In this document: positions 1 to 12,599 of the stretch, one piece after another | Numbering within the stretch: the stretch's first letter is position 1 | Layout: each line of letters opens with the position of its first letter | Source: Pomacea canaliculata | Lineage: Eukaryota; Mollusca; Gastropoda; Architaenioglossa; Ampullariidae | DNA length: 64,000 bases | Reading direction: 5' to 3' | NCBI RefSeq assembly: GCF_003073045.1 | Contig: NC_037592.1 | Span: 40,667,760 to 40,731,759, forward strand | Notes under the pieces: generated by a model | The model's input: the letters and a program-made list of their open reading frames with translations, nothing else | Told to the model about the DNA's origin: nothing | Databases searched by the model: none | Translations under genes and position numbers: made by a program

Positions 1-699
1 AGATGTAAGCTCAACGATTTTAAATATTTTAAAAGAACGTGAAACTGTTGTAGAAATATTCTTACCCATTCTTACCCAATATTTGCACACCTTGCCTACC
101 TTTTCGTTCCTCACATTAGATATACAAACATCACAATAGAAAGAAAGAGAAAGTATGGAAGTGCAAGTTGTTCCAGCGACAGAGGTCACGGTAGCATATT
201 CTACAATTTCTTTCAGACGACGTAAAATTCTAGAAAACTATGAACTAAGAAATCATACTGCAACAGTTTTCACAGCAAAAGAAACTGATTAAGATACTTA
301 CATTTAGATATATTTAAATAATAATTTACAATATGATAGAAAAGTCTTTTGCAGTTGCTGTTTCTCTCTTTTGCATTTAATGTTGACTTTCTGGTCTGTT
401 TTTGGGTGTGTTTGTTTTGTAGTGTCTCAATGATCAGTCTTATTTTTCTTCCCACTGCTTTACTGCAGGATTGATGATATTTTCTTTCCACGAGATATAT
501 TTATGTTTTCTAAGTCGAAAAGATAATCTTTACAAAATTCGAATTAGTGCAAATAATGTATCTAAGATATGCAAGCAGAAAGAAAGAGAAAATGAACAGA
601 AGAGATTACACTCAAAGTTAACAGGCAAAACAGTTGCAATGAACAGTAACAACTAAGATATTCGCTATGGTTTCAGCCTGTCAGTTTCGTTGTCACACT

Positions 700-1145
700 T
701 TCCTCTTTGTAATCAAAATTATCCGTTTCACAAAGGAAGAAGAAGATACCTGCAAATGACTGATTGCACTTTTTAACGAGGATGTTACTAAATAAATGAT
801 CATTGTGTTCACTGAAGGAGACAAGCTCAAATCAGCCTGTCAAACTATTGAGGAAGCTCTCGATAAGGCACCTGATGGACTGAAACAGATTTTGAATGCT
901 TGTGAGTATAGATACGTTGTCTTTGATAACATGGCAGCTTACAATCAACATCAGGTTAATCGCTTTCTTGATATTGGACAGAAAATGACAAAGGCAAATT
1001 GCAATAAACCATACACTTGCCCAGACTACATGTTAGTTGGAGACAGTCTGAACGAAGAAGATTTAGAGAATGATGAGGGACGAAGAAAAGAAAGAGAGCG
1101 ATTACAATACCTACATGAAGCAAGTCAAGGAAGGTACATCACGAG
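700..1145 (+). pseudogene. Gene A: relic of a GIMAP (AIG1) GTPase last exon
   Basis: The translation from about 700 reads like the middle of a GIMAP G domain: FLFVIKIIRFTKEEED, then an ALFNEDVTK stretch, then MIIVFTEGDKL (the G4 region, usually VVFTGGDxL), [10 protein letters not shown] (G5) and KPYTCPDY. Two in-frame stops lie in the part that matches [22 protein letters not shown] in gene F: a TGA after DTCK and a TAA where Tyr is expected. The coiled coil ends after about 30 residues in an (AAAAC)-rich tract. No P-loop or SAM-like exon is visible upstream. It most resembles genes D and F. A start at ATG 796 would give an open frame of 141 codons, but that ATG sits in the middle of a conserved strand, so I read this as a dead fragment. 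Confidence 0.7.
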
Positions 1146-1206
1146 ACGAACAAAAAACAAAAACAAAACAAAACAAAAAAACAAAAACAAAACAAAACAA
1201 AAAACC
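1146..1206. repeat. (AAAAC)n-rich simple repeat
   Basis: About 60 bases made almost only of A with regularly spaced C (AAAAC/AAAAAC units). It directly abuts the broken 3' end of relic A, so it probably marks the break point of that fragment. Confidence 0.8.
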
Positions 1207-1209
1207 CCA

Positions 1210-3038
1210 CAAAAGCTTTAATGGTGCGGGCATATATCTCATTGTCGTAAGAAGTCGCAAAGACCTGCATTGACTCAATGAAGGCAAGAAGAAGAGATAA
1301 ACAATAAGAAATGGGCAGATAAACCTCAGCGGTGATGCTCGTTCAGCATATCGAAGAAAGTGAGGAAGTTCACTACACAGACCTTTCACCTATGATCCAT
1401 GAATGATCGCTGTACTGTATTCACTCAGTAACAATTAGGTTATCAAAGAGCAAAAGTGCCAGCACAAAGTTTTTGGAATCTCTGAACACTGAAATTCCTG
1501 AAGCATTTTGAGCATTGAAAAGACGACTAGCACATAACTTGTATGTGAGTTTGAGTTCCATGAAAAAAACCTAATCTTGTAATTTTGAAACATATAAATA
1601 GACGAACAGTATCGAATAGAATAAAGAGAACAAAGAAGATAATTTTTAATATTATTTATATTGACTTAAGGCGAAAAAATGACGAAAGCCTCAGTCAATA
1701 AAAACGTATTTCTCATGGGCGAGTTTTTCTTTTCTTTGTCTATTTCTGTGCCCGTCGTCCATGTTTAACTTGTGTCATTTAAACTTCTGTTATTTAAAAT
1801 CGCCTTTATTTACAATTTACATACAGTAGAATGACAGGTTAAACAACTAATAAGCCGATTCCATTCGTTTTTCTCATCAACCAATTAAGTTTCAGTACAT
1901 TTCGAGGTTACATATGTTTCTTTCTACTTCTATATAATAAACTGCTAAGAAAAGACAGAAACCTTTATAAATAGTAAAGCATTCTGCACTTTTAGACAAA
2001 GTGGAAAATAAATTTACAGAAGGTAGACAACAAGTAAGCGTCTTGTGAAACAAAGTGTAAAGCCTACATTATTAGCAGCAGCATCGCCATCGCCGTCGTC
2101 GTTGTTGTGACAGATTCTCAGAAAGTTAGTTTTGAGTTATACATTGCATTTGCACTGCTGCTTTGTTTTACTGATGTTAACTGATCTTGATGGTATTTAT
2201 TTATGTAGCCAAAGCTTAACCTTAGCATAATTCAAGGAGAAGATGTCACAGGTAGTAAACACAAGTTTCATTCAGTATATTTGGAACTGAGAGTGAAACA
2301 GTGGCATTATTGAGATCAGAGGCAAACTCTTCTCTTCCTTCCTCTTCCTCTCTCTGTGTCACTATGTAGGCAGAACATGACATGGATGATGATTTTGCTA
2401 ACGAAAGACTAGAGAAACGTTCAATAAAGGTTTACTTAAGCAAAAACTAGTTTTACAAATAAGGAAGAGTGTTGTGACAGGAGAAATAAGGTTCTGACAG
2501 TAAATGTGATATCATGATTAGTAATCTACTTTCCTAGTCGTTTCTCACGCCAGAATAACAACTTGTAATGACACAATACTAATAGACAGCACAGCCGTGT
2601 GTTGAGGAATTAACTCCAGGAAGCAGGTTCAAGACCAATACGTGATATCATAAAGCTCGCAAATATTTATCTTTGTCTCTAATAATTTTAGCGGATTCTA
2701 CTTCGTGTTGTTTTTATTTTTTATTTATTTTTTTTTTTTTTTTTGTTGTTGATGGAATACAAAGTCGGTCTCAAAACATTTATTTCTATATAAGGAAATC
2801 GTTTTATATTTCCTTTACCAGCTGTAAACATCCGTCCAAGTTTTGGTTTCTTCGCAAAATGTTCCTGATAACTATACTCTTACTAATTACCAACACAAAC
2901 TGATTTGATTTGATGGCACTGGTTTCCTTTCCCCAACTTATTTCAGGCTCTGTACTCTCCCATTATCACACGCTTGAGGGACAGAGATAAACTCAGATGC
3001 ACTCCGCCTGTCAAAGAACTGTTTGATATTCCTTCACA
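1210..3038. other. Gene-poor sequence, partly duplicated at 7.8-9.1 kb
   Basis: No convincing coding sequence. A short trinucleotide-rich patch lies at 2081-2112 (GCATCGCC/GTCGTC), and a poly-T tract at about 2716-2745. Stretches around 2080-2300 and 2770-3038 closely match 7830-8060 and 8880-9159 upstream of gene C, including the 5' leader just before the first exon (GGACAGAGATAAACTCAGAT). The similarity shows that genes B and C arose with their upstream DNA by tandem duplication. Confidence 0.6.
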
Positions 3039-6000
3039 ATGGGTGACAACAAAGTAACACAATAACACACGTTGTTCTAAGGGATTTAATTTTTGTTACA
3101 TTTTAAGTCTAAATGGAGCCAGTAGTATGCTAGCTTTTGAAAAATCTACAATGAATTTTTACTAAGAAGTTTTTTATTTCGATTTGCTCTCATATGTCAG
3201 CGTGTGCCGCAATGGATGTAATAAGTCCCAAGTAAAAATGTTTAGCAGAGCTTATGAGTATCTTGTAATTGTTTTCATTACAAATTCTGTGTTGTGACAG
3301 ACTTGGAGGGGGCGACAAGTGTCGACCTGGACTCAGCCACAGTTGTCGTTCTCAAGGAGGAGGGATTCACCAACCTGAACTGCTGCGCCACCTGACGGCA
3401 GATCACGTGACTGACAATCTGCAGAAAAGCAAGCGACTTCCTCTGGCTCAGTGTCTGGCTTTGAAATCAGCGATTAAAATGTTTGCAAATGAGTCGTCTG
3501 CACTGAAAGCAGCGGAGCCCAGTGAATGTCATGACAGTGGACACCAAGACACTGCCAAGTGCCTGACTAAGCACACGACAGTAGCAGCTCATGATGAAGG
3601 TACACCACCTGCTTCTAGTTTAATAATTTTAAATAACTGGGACAAACGGATTTTGTTTTCTAGAGAAATTCTTCTCTTGGCTTTATTGCCAAAAGGAAAA
3701 TATCATGGCTGTAAAAAGCTTTGTTTATGAAATAATATGCACAATAGCGAATCACCTGTAATCTACAGTGGAGGACGACCGGTAGATGACAGTTGGTCTT
3801 TACGAGACATCACTCCAAACAAAGTCCAGTGATGTGGTAATACATTAAATCAACATTTGTATCACAGCTTGACACCTTCATGTCTTACTTTAAAAAAAAA
3901 TTATTATTGAACGGACAGCTTCCGCTAAAGGTCCAGGTTTGAAAATTGTCTTAGTTCTAATTTAGAAAAATTTCTGTCTTGGGTCTCCTCAACAGATAAT
4001 AAAGTCTGATTTGATTTGATTGTCATATTTATAATTACAACACAATCTTATGACACGATTAAGAATAATGTAAACTTGAAGCTGGTGTCTGTCATGCACT
4101 ATATATATAGTATAACATTAAAGAAGTGATAAATAGAAGTCTAGTATTCCTCCATAACATGAACATTCTCATCTGTATATTACTGTTACACAGTATTGTC
4201 TTTGTGTATGTACAGATACATTTTTTTCAAATGCACCCGCAATATATTTCCTTGTTTTGTACGATTTGTCATCAAAGTTTCTGTTTCTATTCAAAAGCCT
4301 CAGTCTTTGGGGGGCTGTGTTGCCTCTGAATAAGAAGCTGATTCAGCTACTTTTTTAACCGACACTGATGAAACAAGAACTTATTTTGCAACAGAAACCT
4401 AATCCCAGGCCTTATTTCCTCATTTAATTTTATAAAACTCTTTATTGTTAAAATACATTTTAGAGTCTTATAAAATACATACTGTGATACTTTTGCAAAT
4501 TTGTCATTTTATATACATATATTTACTCGTCCTTGTCTCAAACTCACCTGTACAAGGTGAGGCAAGGAAGGAGAGAGAAAGAGGAGAAAGAAGGAAAGCA
4601 AGGAATAATGGGATGTGAACCGGCTTGAATGATACACACCACTAGGCCATCATCAATGATGCATAGCAGGTCATCTGGAATGCTGTATAGAGTAGGTCAT
4701 GATGGAGGATACAAGCTGACTAGTGTGTATATATAAACAAAACAGAGCACACCGAGCAAGTCAAAGTCCGTCTTTATCATGAGTGGAACTGGTCACCTGA
4801 CCATGAAAGAGTTTCTCTTCATTTTCTCATGCTAATCCTATTTAGAGCTAGTCTTTATGATTCAGTCCAGCACACATGTCAGTCTCTTACAAATCTTGAT
4901 GTTTTACAAAGGTTTGCTTACTTTATTTCCTAAGGTGAAACTTTCCGCCTGCTGCTGGTGGGCAAAACAGGGGCCGGGAAGAGTACAACAGGAAACACGA
5001 TTCTTGGCGAAGATTTTTTCGACTCTGAAGCCAGCTTTGACTCGGTGACAGACTTGTGCCAGTTGAAGAGAAGTCAACGCAGTGGGGAGAACATTGAGGT
5101 AAGCTATACTATCGAGGGTCTAGCTAGGTACACAGACGGTTGGACAGAAATTGAGGGTTGGATGGATTTTGTAGTCTGTCTATAATATTCATAGTACTTG
5201 TGACACTTTTTGTTCAGGATATTTTTGTTTTTGTGTCCTTTCAGATCCTTGATTCGCCAGGTCTGTTTGATACTCGCAAAGGTCACGAGGCAGTAGCCAC
5301 CGCCATTGCCAAGTCTGTGGCCGGCATGAATCCGGGTCCTCACGCTATTCTCTACGTCATCAAGATCGGCCGTTACACGGAAGAGGAGGAGGGCGTGTAC
5401 AATCGTCTACTGGAGCTTTTTGACAAGGACCTGGCGAGCTACACCATCGTCGTCTTCACTGGGGGAGACAGCATTAAAAGCGGAAGAAACATGGACGACA
5501 TGCTAGCAAATGCACCTGAGAGCCTGAAAAGGATCTTTAGAGCCTGTCAGAACAGGTATGTCGTCTTCAACAACATGGTGTCTGACAAACAGCCCCAGGT
5601 AGATCTTCTTCTGCAGAAGGTGCGAGAACTAGTGGCTGCTAATGGCGGAAAGCCTTACACTTGTCCCAAGTACTTCCACATCGGGGAAGCCATGGAGGAG
5701 GAGGTCAGGAAAAAGATGGCGAAGGTTGAGAAGCAGCACCTTCAGAGCAAGCAGTATGTCCAGGAACTTGAAGCCAAGGCGAAGCAAGCCGAGGAAGCCG
5801 TGGTAAGAGAGAAGGAAGAGTTTGAAAAGAAAGAACAAGCCCGACAGAAGGAAATGAGGGAACTGGAAGCGAAGAGGACAGCACAGCTGGAGAGTCTCAA
5901 ACAGCAGCTGGAGCAGCAACAGATGAGTGAGGAGAGGAGACGGCAGGAAACAGAAGCCTTCTTGAAGAAACTCGAGGAAGACAGGCGGCAACAGATGAGA

Positions 6001-6138
6001 GAGATGGAAGAAGAAAGGAAATTAGAGCAAGAGAACCTTAACAGGAAGGAAGAAGAAATGAACACAATGATAGAAAGCAGGATGAAGAGGAGAGGAAACT
6101 TCGAGAAGAAATGGCGCGAGCTCACGACGAGGAGATGA
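3039..6138 (+). pseudogene. Gene B: SAM-like/GIMAP GTPase, broken copy of gene C subfamily
   Basis: Four exons are visible: 3039-3053 (MGDNK, start), 3301-3599 (SAM-like domain), 4935-5098 (P-loop) and 5245-6138 (rest of the G domain plus coiled coil). The P-loop GKTGAGKSTTGN, G3 DSPGLFD, the GIMAP box with GPHAILYVIKIGRYT, G4 TGGD and G5 RYVVFNN are all intact. The frame is broken at the first donor (one base short against gene C), inside the SAM-like exon (one base lost in AACCTGAACTGC) and near 6090, where a lost base gives an early stop at 6138. The ancestral stop matching gene C is at 6270-6272. A GTPase domain could be made only from a different start, which I do not see. If expressed it would bind GTP like other GIMAPs. 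Most likely a recent pseudogene; sequencing indels are a less likely cause because several are not in homopolymers. Confidence 0.75.
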
Positions 6139-9100
6139 CTGCACTGAGGGAAAGAATCGTCGAAGGACAAGAACCTTCTTTCTTGAACTATGTGATGACA
6201 CCTTTTGTACAGCTTATTGAAGGCGTGTGTAATTTGATCACAAGATTGGCTTCTGACTTTGATGATGACTAATTCATTTGGTTTCTGCCTCTTCCATGTT
6301 TCTTTTTTGTTTATATTTTTGCTATTATTTACAGTAGTATTTTAATCAAAAAAGTGAGTGTGCATGTGGGTGTGACTACTCACTACAGTCTTTCAGCTCA
6401 GCCTGTAAAAGCTCCATGTGACGAAAGTATTCGTGTGTGTTTCTTGAAATGAATCGCAAATTATCGACATATAGTTCTTACCTACTAAAATATTTTTTAT
6501 ATATTTTGGAGACCTGTAACACATTCATAGATGGACTGCCAGATCGGTCTGCCGAAATGGTTTTGCATTTAATGACTACTTCGACTACTTGTTTACCTAC
6601 ATCCAAGCCTGCAACAAGTTTATTTCTCGCTGTACGAAAGCTTATTGCCTTCGTTCGTTGATTCGCAAGAACCTTATCCATTGACCTCCGCCATCACAAG
6701 CACCACCTCAGTTCATGGTTGAGTTCTCTCGTCTAAACTCATCGGTCATCCATCTTCCAATGTCAGTGTTTATTCTACCAATATTAAAGGTTTGGCTACA
6801 TGTGTATGCAGGACAATTAGACATATATATATATATATATTATTAAGCTTTTTTGTATGGCTGTAGATATTATTGATATAAACAACATGCAATGAAGAAT
6901 ATTTGTCAATTTAAATGAATAATGTACAGGAGAACTAGCTTTTACATTTTATTCGACGTCAATTTGTTAATTACTTGCTCTCGACTTTAATAACATTTAA
7001 GTGGCTTTACAATCTGGTAGAAAAATGTAATTATAAGAGAAATAAATCAATTCGACTTTTGTTGTGTAATATAGTTTCTGCATGGGATGTAACTGATTAT
7101 CCTGAATGTCAGCTAACAGTAGATATAGTAGAGATGTAATAAAGGTTTGAAGGTTATTTCCTGAAACAAAAATCTTTTTTTTTTTTAATCTTGTTAAAGC
7201 AAGTTTAAACTCTCAGTCTAATTTTTCAGTTCACTTAGAGCAGTTTTCCTTGACAAATGTCTTCAAAAATAAAGAAGTTGTAGTATTTTGTATAATACAA
7301 CGTGTGAAGATAAAGAACATTTGACACATGAGCTCGCTGTCACGGATTCCGTCTGTCTGTTCTCTATGAAAGCAGTTCTACAGTATTTTACCTCATTCAT
7401 TTACAGTGGTAGAAAGGAATTATTTAGAGGTTTCCTAAAATTAAGCAGAAATGATAGAAGTGTAAGAATGAGTGTGTCGTCCGGCCATCCACCGAGTCTT
7501 TAGTAAAGCCAGTCTGCTTTGGTCAGTGCCAGGGTCGAAAGGGAATCCATGGAAAACCATGTCACTGTGCCCTAGATACACAGTATGTTAGAGACACTAA
7601 GGAATAGTCTTGTCTTTCATGCGTTTATAAATGAACAAAGAGGATGTTGTGTTCTTAATGAACAGACAATCAACTGTTGTACTTCCATGACGGAAGAAAG
7701 ATGAACAGATGTTAACAGACCGACACATGATGAATCACACCAACCCGCCATTTTATTGAAAACATAGACAGAACTGGAGATAAAACTCGTGAGCTGTCTG
7801 TTGTTATTTTACATCCTCTGTATCATTATCATTATCAGCAACAGCATCGCCATCGTCATCGTCATCGTCATCGTCATCTCAGTTGGTGTCACACTTTCCA
7901 AGAAAATTTATTTCGAGTTATTAACTTGAATTTGCACAGCCTCTTCATTTACTGGTTTTACTGATGAGTAATTAAAGGACGAGATGTCTGAACAGTAAAC
8001 AGATGTTTCACTCAGTCACCAGGATATTTAGAACTGAAAGTGAAACATTTGTACTGAAATCTTCCTCCCTCTGTCTCTCAGTGTCACGATCCAAGCGACA
8101 AAATATTACAACGATGAAGCAGTTGGTCATGATTCGTGGTCTATTATATCTTTACAAAGACTGACTTTGTCCTGATGTTTTGTAGTGCCTCCATCATCAC
8201 TGTTATTTTTTTCTTCCCACTTTTGCTTTACTGAAGGCTTGATGATTATTTTCCTTAGATGAGATACATTTATGTTTCTAAGACTTTAAAGTGGAGAAGA
8301 TAATCTTCACAAAATTTTTAAAGTGCAATGTGTCTACGTTTATACAAGCAGAAAGAAAGGAAGCAATAAAAAATGAAAGAAAGAATTACACTGAAAGTAA
8401 ACGAACAAAACAGCAGTAAATAAGGAAAAGTAATTGCGAAACACACTTGAGCAGTTTGCTATAGTTTCAGCTAATCAGTTCTCAAAGGAATCCAATGATC
8501 TAGATAACTACAGAAGAGAAAAGTGAAATAACAATTAATTGGCAGTTATTTTATACCAAATTATTAATAAAAAGACCCGATAAACCACAGCTCATCACAT
8601 CAAAAAGCCACTCAAGCTTGAATCAATTGGGTGGTGAATCCTTACCGAATAAATGAAGTATTAATAACAAACAATTTCACAATGAGGACTAAGGCGTACC
8701 CCAACAGAAAAATTATATATATATATTGGAGTTATTTATGTATGCATGTTGTATGTTCCTATGTGAATGTGTTTTTGTGTGTCTGTCTTTCAGTGTATTA
8801 TCGTGTGTTTCTAGGATGCATTTGAGTTCTAACAAGGCGGGTACTCACACGCCTTCATGAGTATCTTGGATGGGGACACAGTCGCTTTCAAGAAAAACTA
8901 TTTTTATGCAAGGAAATCACTTTATACTTCCTTTACCAGCTATAAACATCCGCCAAGGTTTTAGTTTCTTCACAAAATGTTCCTAACAACTAGACTCCTA
9001 TGGATTACGACCACAAATTAATTTGATTTTATTGGCACTGTTTCCCCAAGTTATGTCAGGCTCTGTACACATCCATCCATCACACGACTGAGGGACAGAG

Positions 9101-9159
9101 ATAAACTCAGATGCACTCCGCCTGTCAAAGAACTGCTTGATCTTTTTTCACAAAGTACA
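6139..9159. other. Intergenic sequence between genes B and C
   Basis: No gene seen. The first 130 bases are the former C-terminal codons and 3' end of gene B. An (AT)n run lies at about 6822-6841 and a poly-T at 7170-7184. A (CATCGT)-type simple repeat lies at 7846-7880. From 8170 to 8490 the sequence repeats 410-690 and stops just where relic A begins. From 8880 it repeats the leader of gene B. The block is therefore a mosaic of duplicated flanks. Confidence 0.55.
7846..7880. repeat. (CATCGT)n simple repeat
   Basis: Five to six near-perfect CATCGT/CATCGC units. The paralogous position upstream of gene B (2085-2110) holds a diverged version. Confidence 0.75.
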
Positions 9160-12100
9160 ATGGGTGACAACCAAGGTAACAGAATAATTTAAGTTCAAAA
9201 TGGAGTAAGTAGCATGTGAGCTTTTGAAACATTTACAAGGAATTGTTACTAAGCAGTTCCTTTTTCTCGATGCTCGTACATTCGTCCTTTTACCTTCCAG
9301 TTATGTGACGTCCCTCATTCTCTTCTTTCTTCCTTGAAGATAAAATTTGTAAATAATTCTCAAATTTTTATTGTTTTCATTACAAATTCTGTGATGTGAC
9401 AGACTTAGAGGAGTGGGCGACAAGTGTCGACCTGGACTCAGCCACAGTTGTCGTTCTCAAGGAGGAGGGGTTCACCAACCTGGAACTGCTGCGCCACCTG
9501 ACGGCAGATCACGTGACTGAGAATCTGCAGAAAAGCAAGCGACTTCCTCTGGCTCAGTGTCTGGCTTTGAAATCAGCGATTAAAATGTTTGCAAATGAGT
9601 CGTCTGCAGGGTTAGAAACAGCGAAGAGTAGTGAAGTTGCTGACAGTAGACACGAACCGACTACAGACCACCTCACGGCATCAGCAGCCCTTGGTGAAGA
9701 AGGTACAATAACTGTTTACAATTTAAATTCTTCTAATCAGGTTAAAGTAGTTCTAGTTTTTTTTTCTAGTGATAATTATTTCATTTGTTGACCGCAAAAG
9801 AAAAAGTGAGACGATGTAAGGCTGTGTAATGATGGCTACGATATTGCCTGTGATCGTCAGGCGATGAGGAGCGATGATGGTGGAGAGGAGAGACTGGTCT
9901 TCAAACGAGCCAGCTACTGAGGCTGTAGTGGTGACAGATGAAAGCAAAAGGACTTCATGGAAACATACAAAGCACTTTATTTGCCTTATTTGCCTTAATG
10001 TTTCTCTTTTCTTGCCTTCCTGCACCTCTGTACAGCCTTCACTGGAAGTCAAGTGTTTATTCATGACACCAACATTTTCAAATGTCTGTTGCCGTTACAC
10101 AGTATTGTCTATCTCTGTAACTCGCTCCTGTGTCTGTACAAACAGAAGCTGATTTTTTTTCTTTTACCGCATTATGTTCCTTGTTTCAAAGGAGATTTGT
10201 TGAAAGTTTCTGTTTCGATTGAAAAGCTTCAGATCTTTATATTATTTCCTCCGACTAATAAGCAGATTCAGTTACTTGTTTAACCGATCTCCACCAAACA
10301 AACATTTTAGGCAAGAGAAACATAAAGGCAGGTTTGTCTCCTCATATAATTTTAAGAAGCTGTCATAGCGGATGTATTTTATTAAGAAATTTATTTTATA
10401 TTATTATAATAATAATAACACTGCAATGCATTTACAAATATATTACTTTCCATTCGTTCATATATTCTCTCGTTCCTGTCACACACTTTGGAATGAAAGA
10501 GCAGGACGATGAAGAAGGGGAGGTAGAAAAAAAGAGAGCAATGAAGGTCATATAGAATGATACACAGCAAGAGGTCATGATGACAGATGCAATCTGAGTT
10601 TACAACATTAAGAACATATTGTAACCAGGACAGATGGGAATTGTCTATGAGGGTGATCGAACTTAACAGGGTTGACAGTCGGTGTTTTTTTTTTTCTTCT
10701 TTTGTTTTTTGTTTTTGTTTTTTTTGGTCCTGGTACTCCGGTTTCCTCCCTTTGTGTATCTGTGTAGGATATTGCAAGTAATGCTCCATGTTTATTGTGA
10801 ATCAAACTAGTCGCCTGACACTGGTGCATAAAGAGTTGCTTTCTGATGTTCATATTTGAGAGCTATATATATATTATGATACTTCAAGCATACGATGTCA
10901 GTACCTTAATGTAAAACTACAAAACTCTATAATGTTTTACTACTAATACAAAAATTCCAATTATTTTATTTTCTAAGGTAACCCGTTCCGTATTCTTAAG
11001 GTGGGCAGTGACTCGGATCCAGACCTGATCCAGTTGAAAAGCGCCGAGCGCAATGGTGTGACCGTTGAGGTAAATTATGTTAGCGAGAGTTAAGCTAGGT
11101 CCACAGACGGTTGGACAGAGATAAAGGGATGGATATATTTTACAGCCTCTCTACAGTATTTATAACACTTGTACCACCTTCTGCTTTAGATAATCATTCT
11201 TTCTTCTTGCGTCCTTGCAGTACCTGGACTCGCCCGGTCTGTTTGATACTCGCAAAGGTCCCGAGGCAGTAGCCACCGCCATTGCCAAGTCTGTGGCCGG
11301 CATGTATCCGGGTCTTCACGCTCTTATCTACATCATCGAGATCGGCCAATACACCGAGGAGGACGAGGGCAAGTACAACCGACTGCTGGAGCTTTTCGAC
11401 AAAAATCTGGCGAGGTACACCATCGTCCTCTTCACTTCAGGAGGTAGATTCAGCAGAGTAAAAAAAGTGGAAGACATGCTAGCAAATGCACCTGAGAGCC
11501 TGAAAAGGGTCCTAAGTGCCTGTCAGAACAGGTATGTAGATTTTAGTGACGGGGTAGTGACTGAGGTCTTTGTCCTAATGCAGAAGGTGCGAGAACTAGT
11601 GGCTGCTAATGGAGGAAAGCCTTACACTTGCCCCAAGTACTTCCACATCGGGGAAGCCATGGAGGAGGAGGTCAGGAAAAAGATGGCGAAGGTTGAGAAG
11701 CAGCATCTTCAGAGCAAGCAGTATGTCCAACAACTTGAAGCCAAGGCGAAACAAGCCGAAGAAGCCGTGGCAAGAGAGAAGGAAGAGTTTGAAAAGAAAG
11801 AACAAGCCCGACAGAAAGAAATGAAGGAACTGGAAGCGAAGAAGACAGCACAGCTGGAGAGTCTGAAACAGCAGCTGGAGCAGCAACAGATGAGTGAGGA
11901 CAAGAGACGGCGAAAAACAGAAGCCTTCTTGAAGAAACTTGAGGAAGACTGGCGGCAACAGGTGAGAGAGATGGAAGAAGATAGAAAATGGGAGCAAGAG
12001 AACCTTAACAGGAAGGAAGAAGAAATGAACACAATGATAGAAAGCAGGATTGAAGAGGAGAGGAAACTTCGAGAAGAAATGGCGCGAGCTCACGACGAGG

Positions 12101-12240
12101 AGATGACTGCACTGAGGGAAAGAATCGTAGACGGACAAGAACCTTCTTTCTTGAACTATGTGATGACACCTTTTGTACAGCTTATTGAAGATGTGTGTAA
12201 TTTAATGACAAAATTGGCTTCTGATTTCGGTGGTGACTAA
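9160..12240 (+). CDS. Gene C: SAM-like/GIMAP-family protein without a P-loop
   Basis: Exons 9160-9175, 9403-9702, 10978-11069 and 11221-12240 join to one open frame of about 475 residues with phases 1, 1, 0. Residues about 6-80 form the SAM-like domain (DLEEWATSV..LLRHLTADHV..LPLAQCLALKSAIK). The third exon is 92 nt against 164 in gene B, an in-frame loss of 24 codons that removes the whole GKTGAGKST P-loop: FRILKVG runs straight into SDSDPDLIQLK. G3 (DSPGLFD) is kept. G4 has changed from TGGD to TSGG, and G5 NNM is lost. The tail is a long Glu/Lys/Gln coiled coil ending in PSFLNYVMTPFVQLIEDV, a likely amphipathic helix. Frame conservation around a lost catalytic loop suggests a pseudo-GTPase that may still pair with active paralogues through the G domain or coiled coil. 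Start choice: the ATG in the 16-nt exon matches its paralogues. A poly(A) signal lies at 12541. Confidence 0.75.
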
Positions 12241-12440
12241 TGCGCTTCTATTTTGTTTTTTGTTTTTTGTTTGTTTGTTTTTGTTTATTTTTCTTTTGGG
12301 GGGGCGGGGGTTTGTTGTTGGTTTTTTTTTTTTTTTTGCTTTGTTTTGTTTTGGGCGTTTTTTCCTTTTTTTGTTTGTTTGGTTTTGTTGTTTTTTTGTT
12401 TAATATATTTGCTGTATTGACACTGGAACCAGTGTTTCAG
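12241..12440. repeat. T/G-rich low-complexity 3' UTR of gene C
   Basis: About 180 bases of T and G with a run of G at 12299-12311, right after the stop codon of gene C. A shorter related tract follows gene G at 37862-37960, so it belongs to the subfamily's 3' untranslated region and has expanded here. Confidence 0.7.
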
Positions 12441-12540
12441 TGTGATTTACTTTTTCATTTTTTTCTTTGGTAATTGACACAGTTTGTTTGCATATGTATA
12501 TGCTACACACTTTTCCATATTTAAATTGCCGATTGGAACT

Positions 12541-12546
12541 AATAAA
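12541..12546 (+). terminator. Poly(A) signal of gene C
   Basis: AATAAA about 300 bases after the stop, in GGAACTAATAAAGTTGG. The same words occur after gene G at 38086-38091, which supports a conserved 3' end. Confidence 0.6.
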
Positions 12547-12599
12547 GTTGGTTATTATCATTGTTGCACATACATGTATATGCAAGACAATTTGCTACA

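Noticed and set aside
5629-6170. Long open frames on the minus strand opposite coiled-coil exons (also at 11596-12138, 37212-37754, 41038-41651, 28115-28761, 48439-49349)
   Set aside because: They are the complement of Glu/Lys/Gln-rich coding sequence and read as Leu/Ser/Phe/Cys-rich strings; no start context, introns or domains support them.
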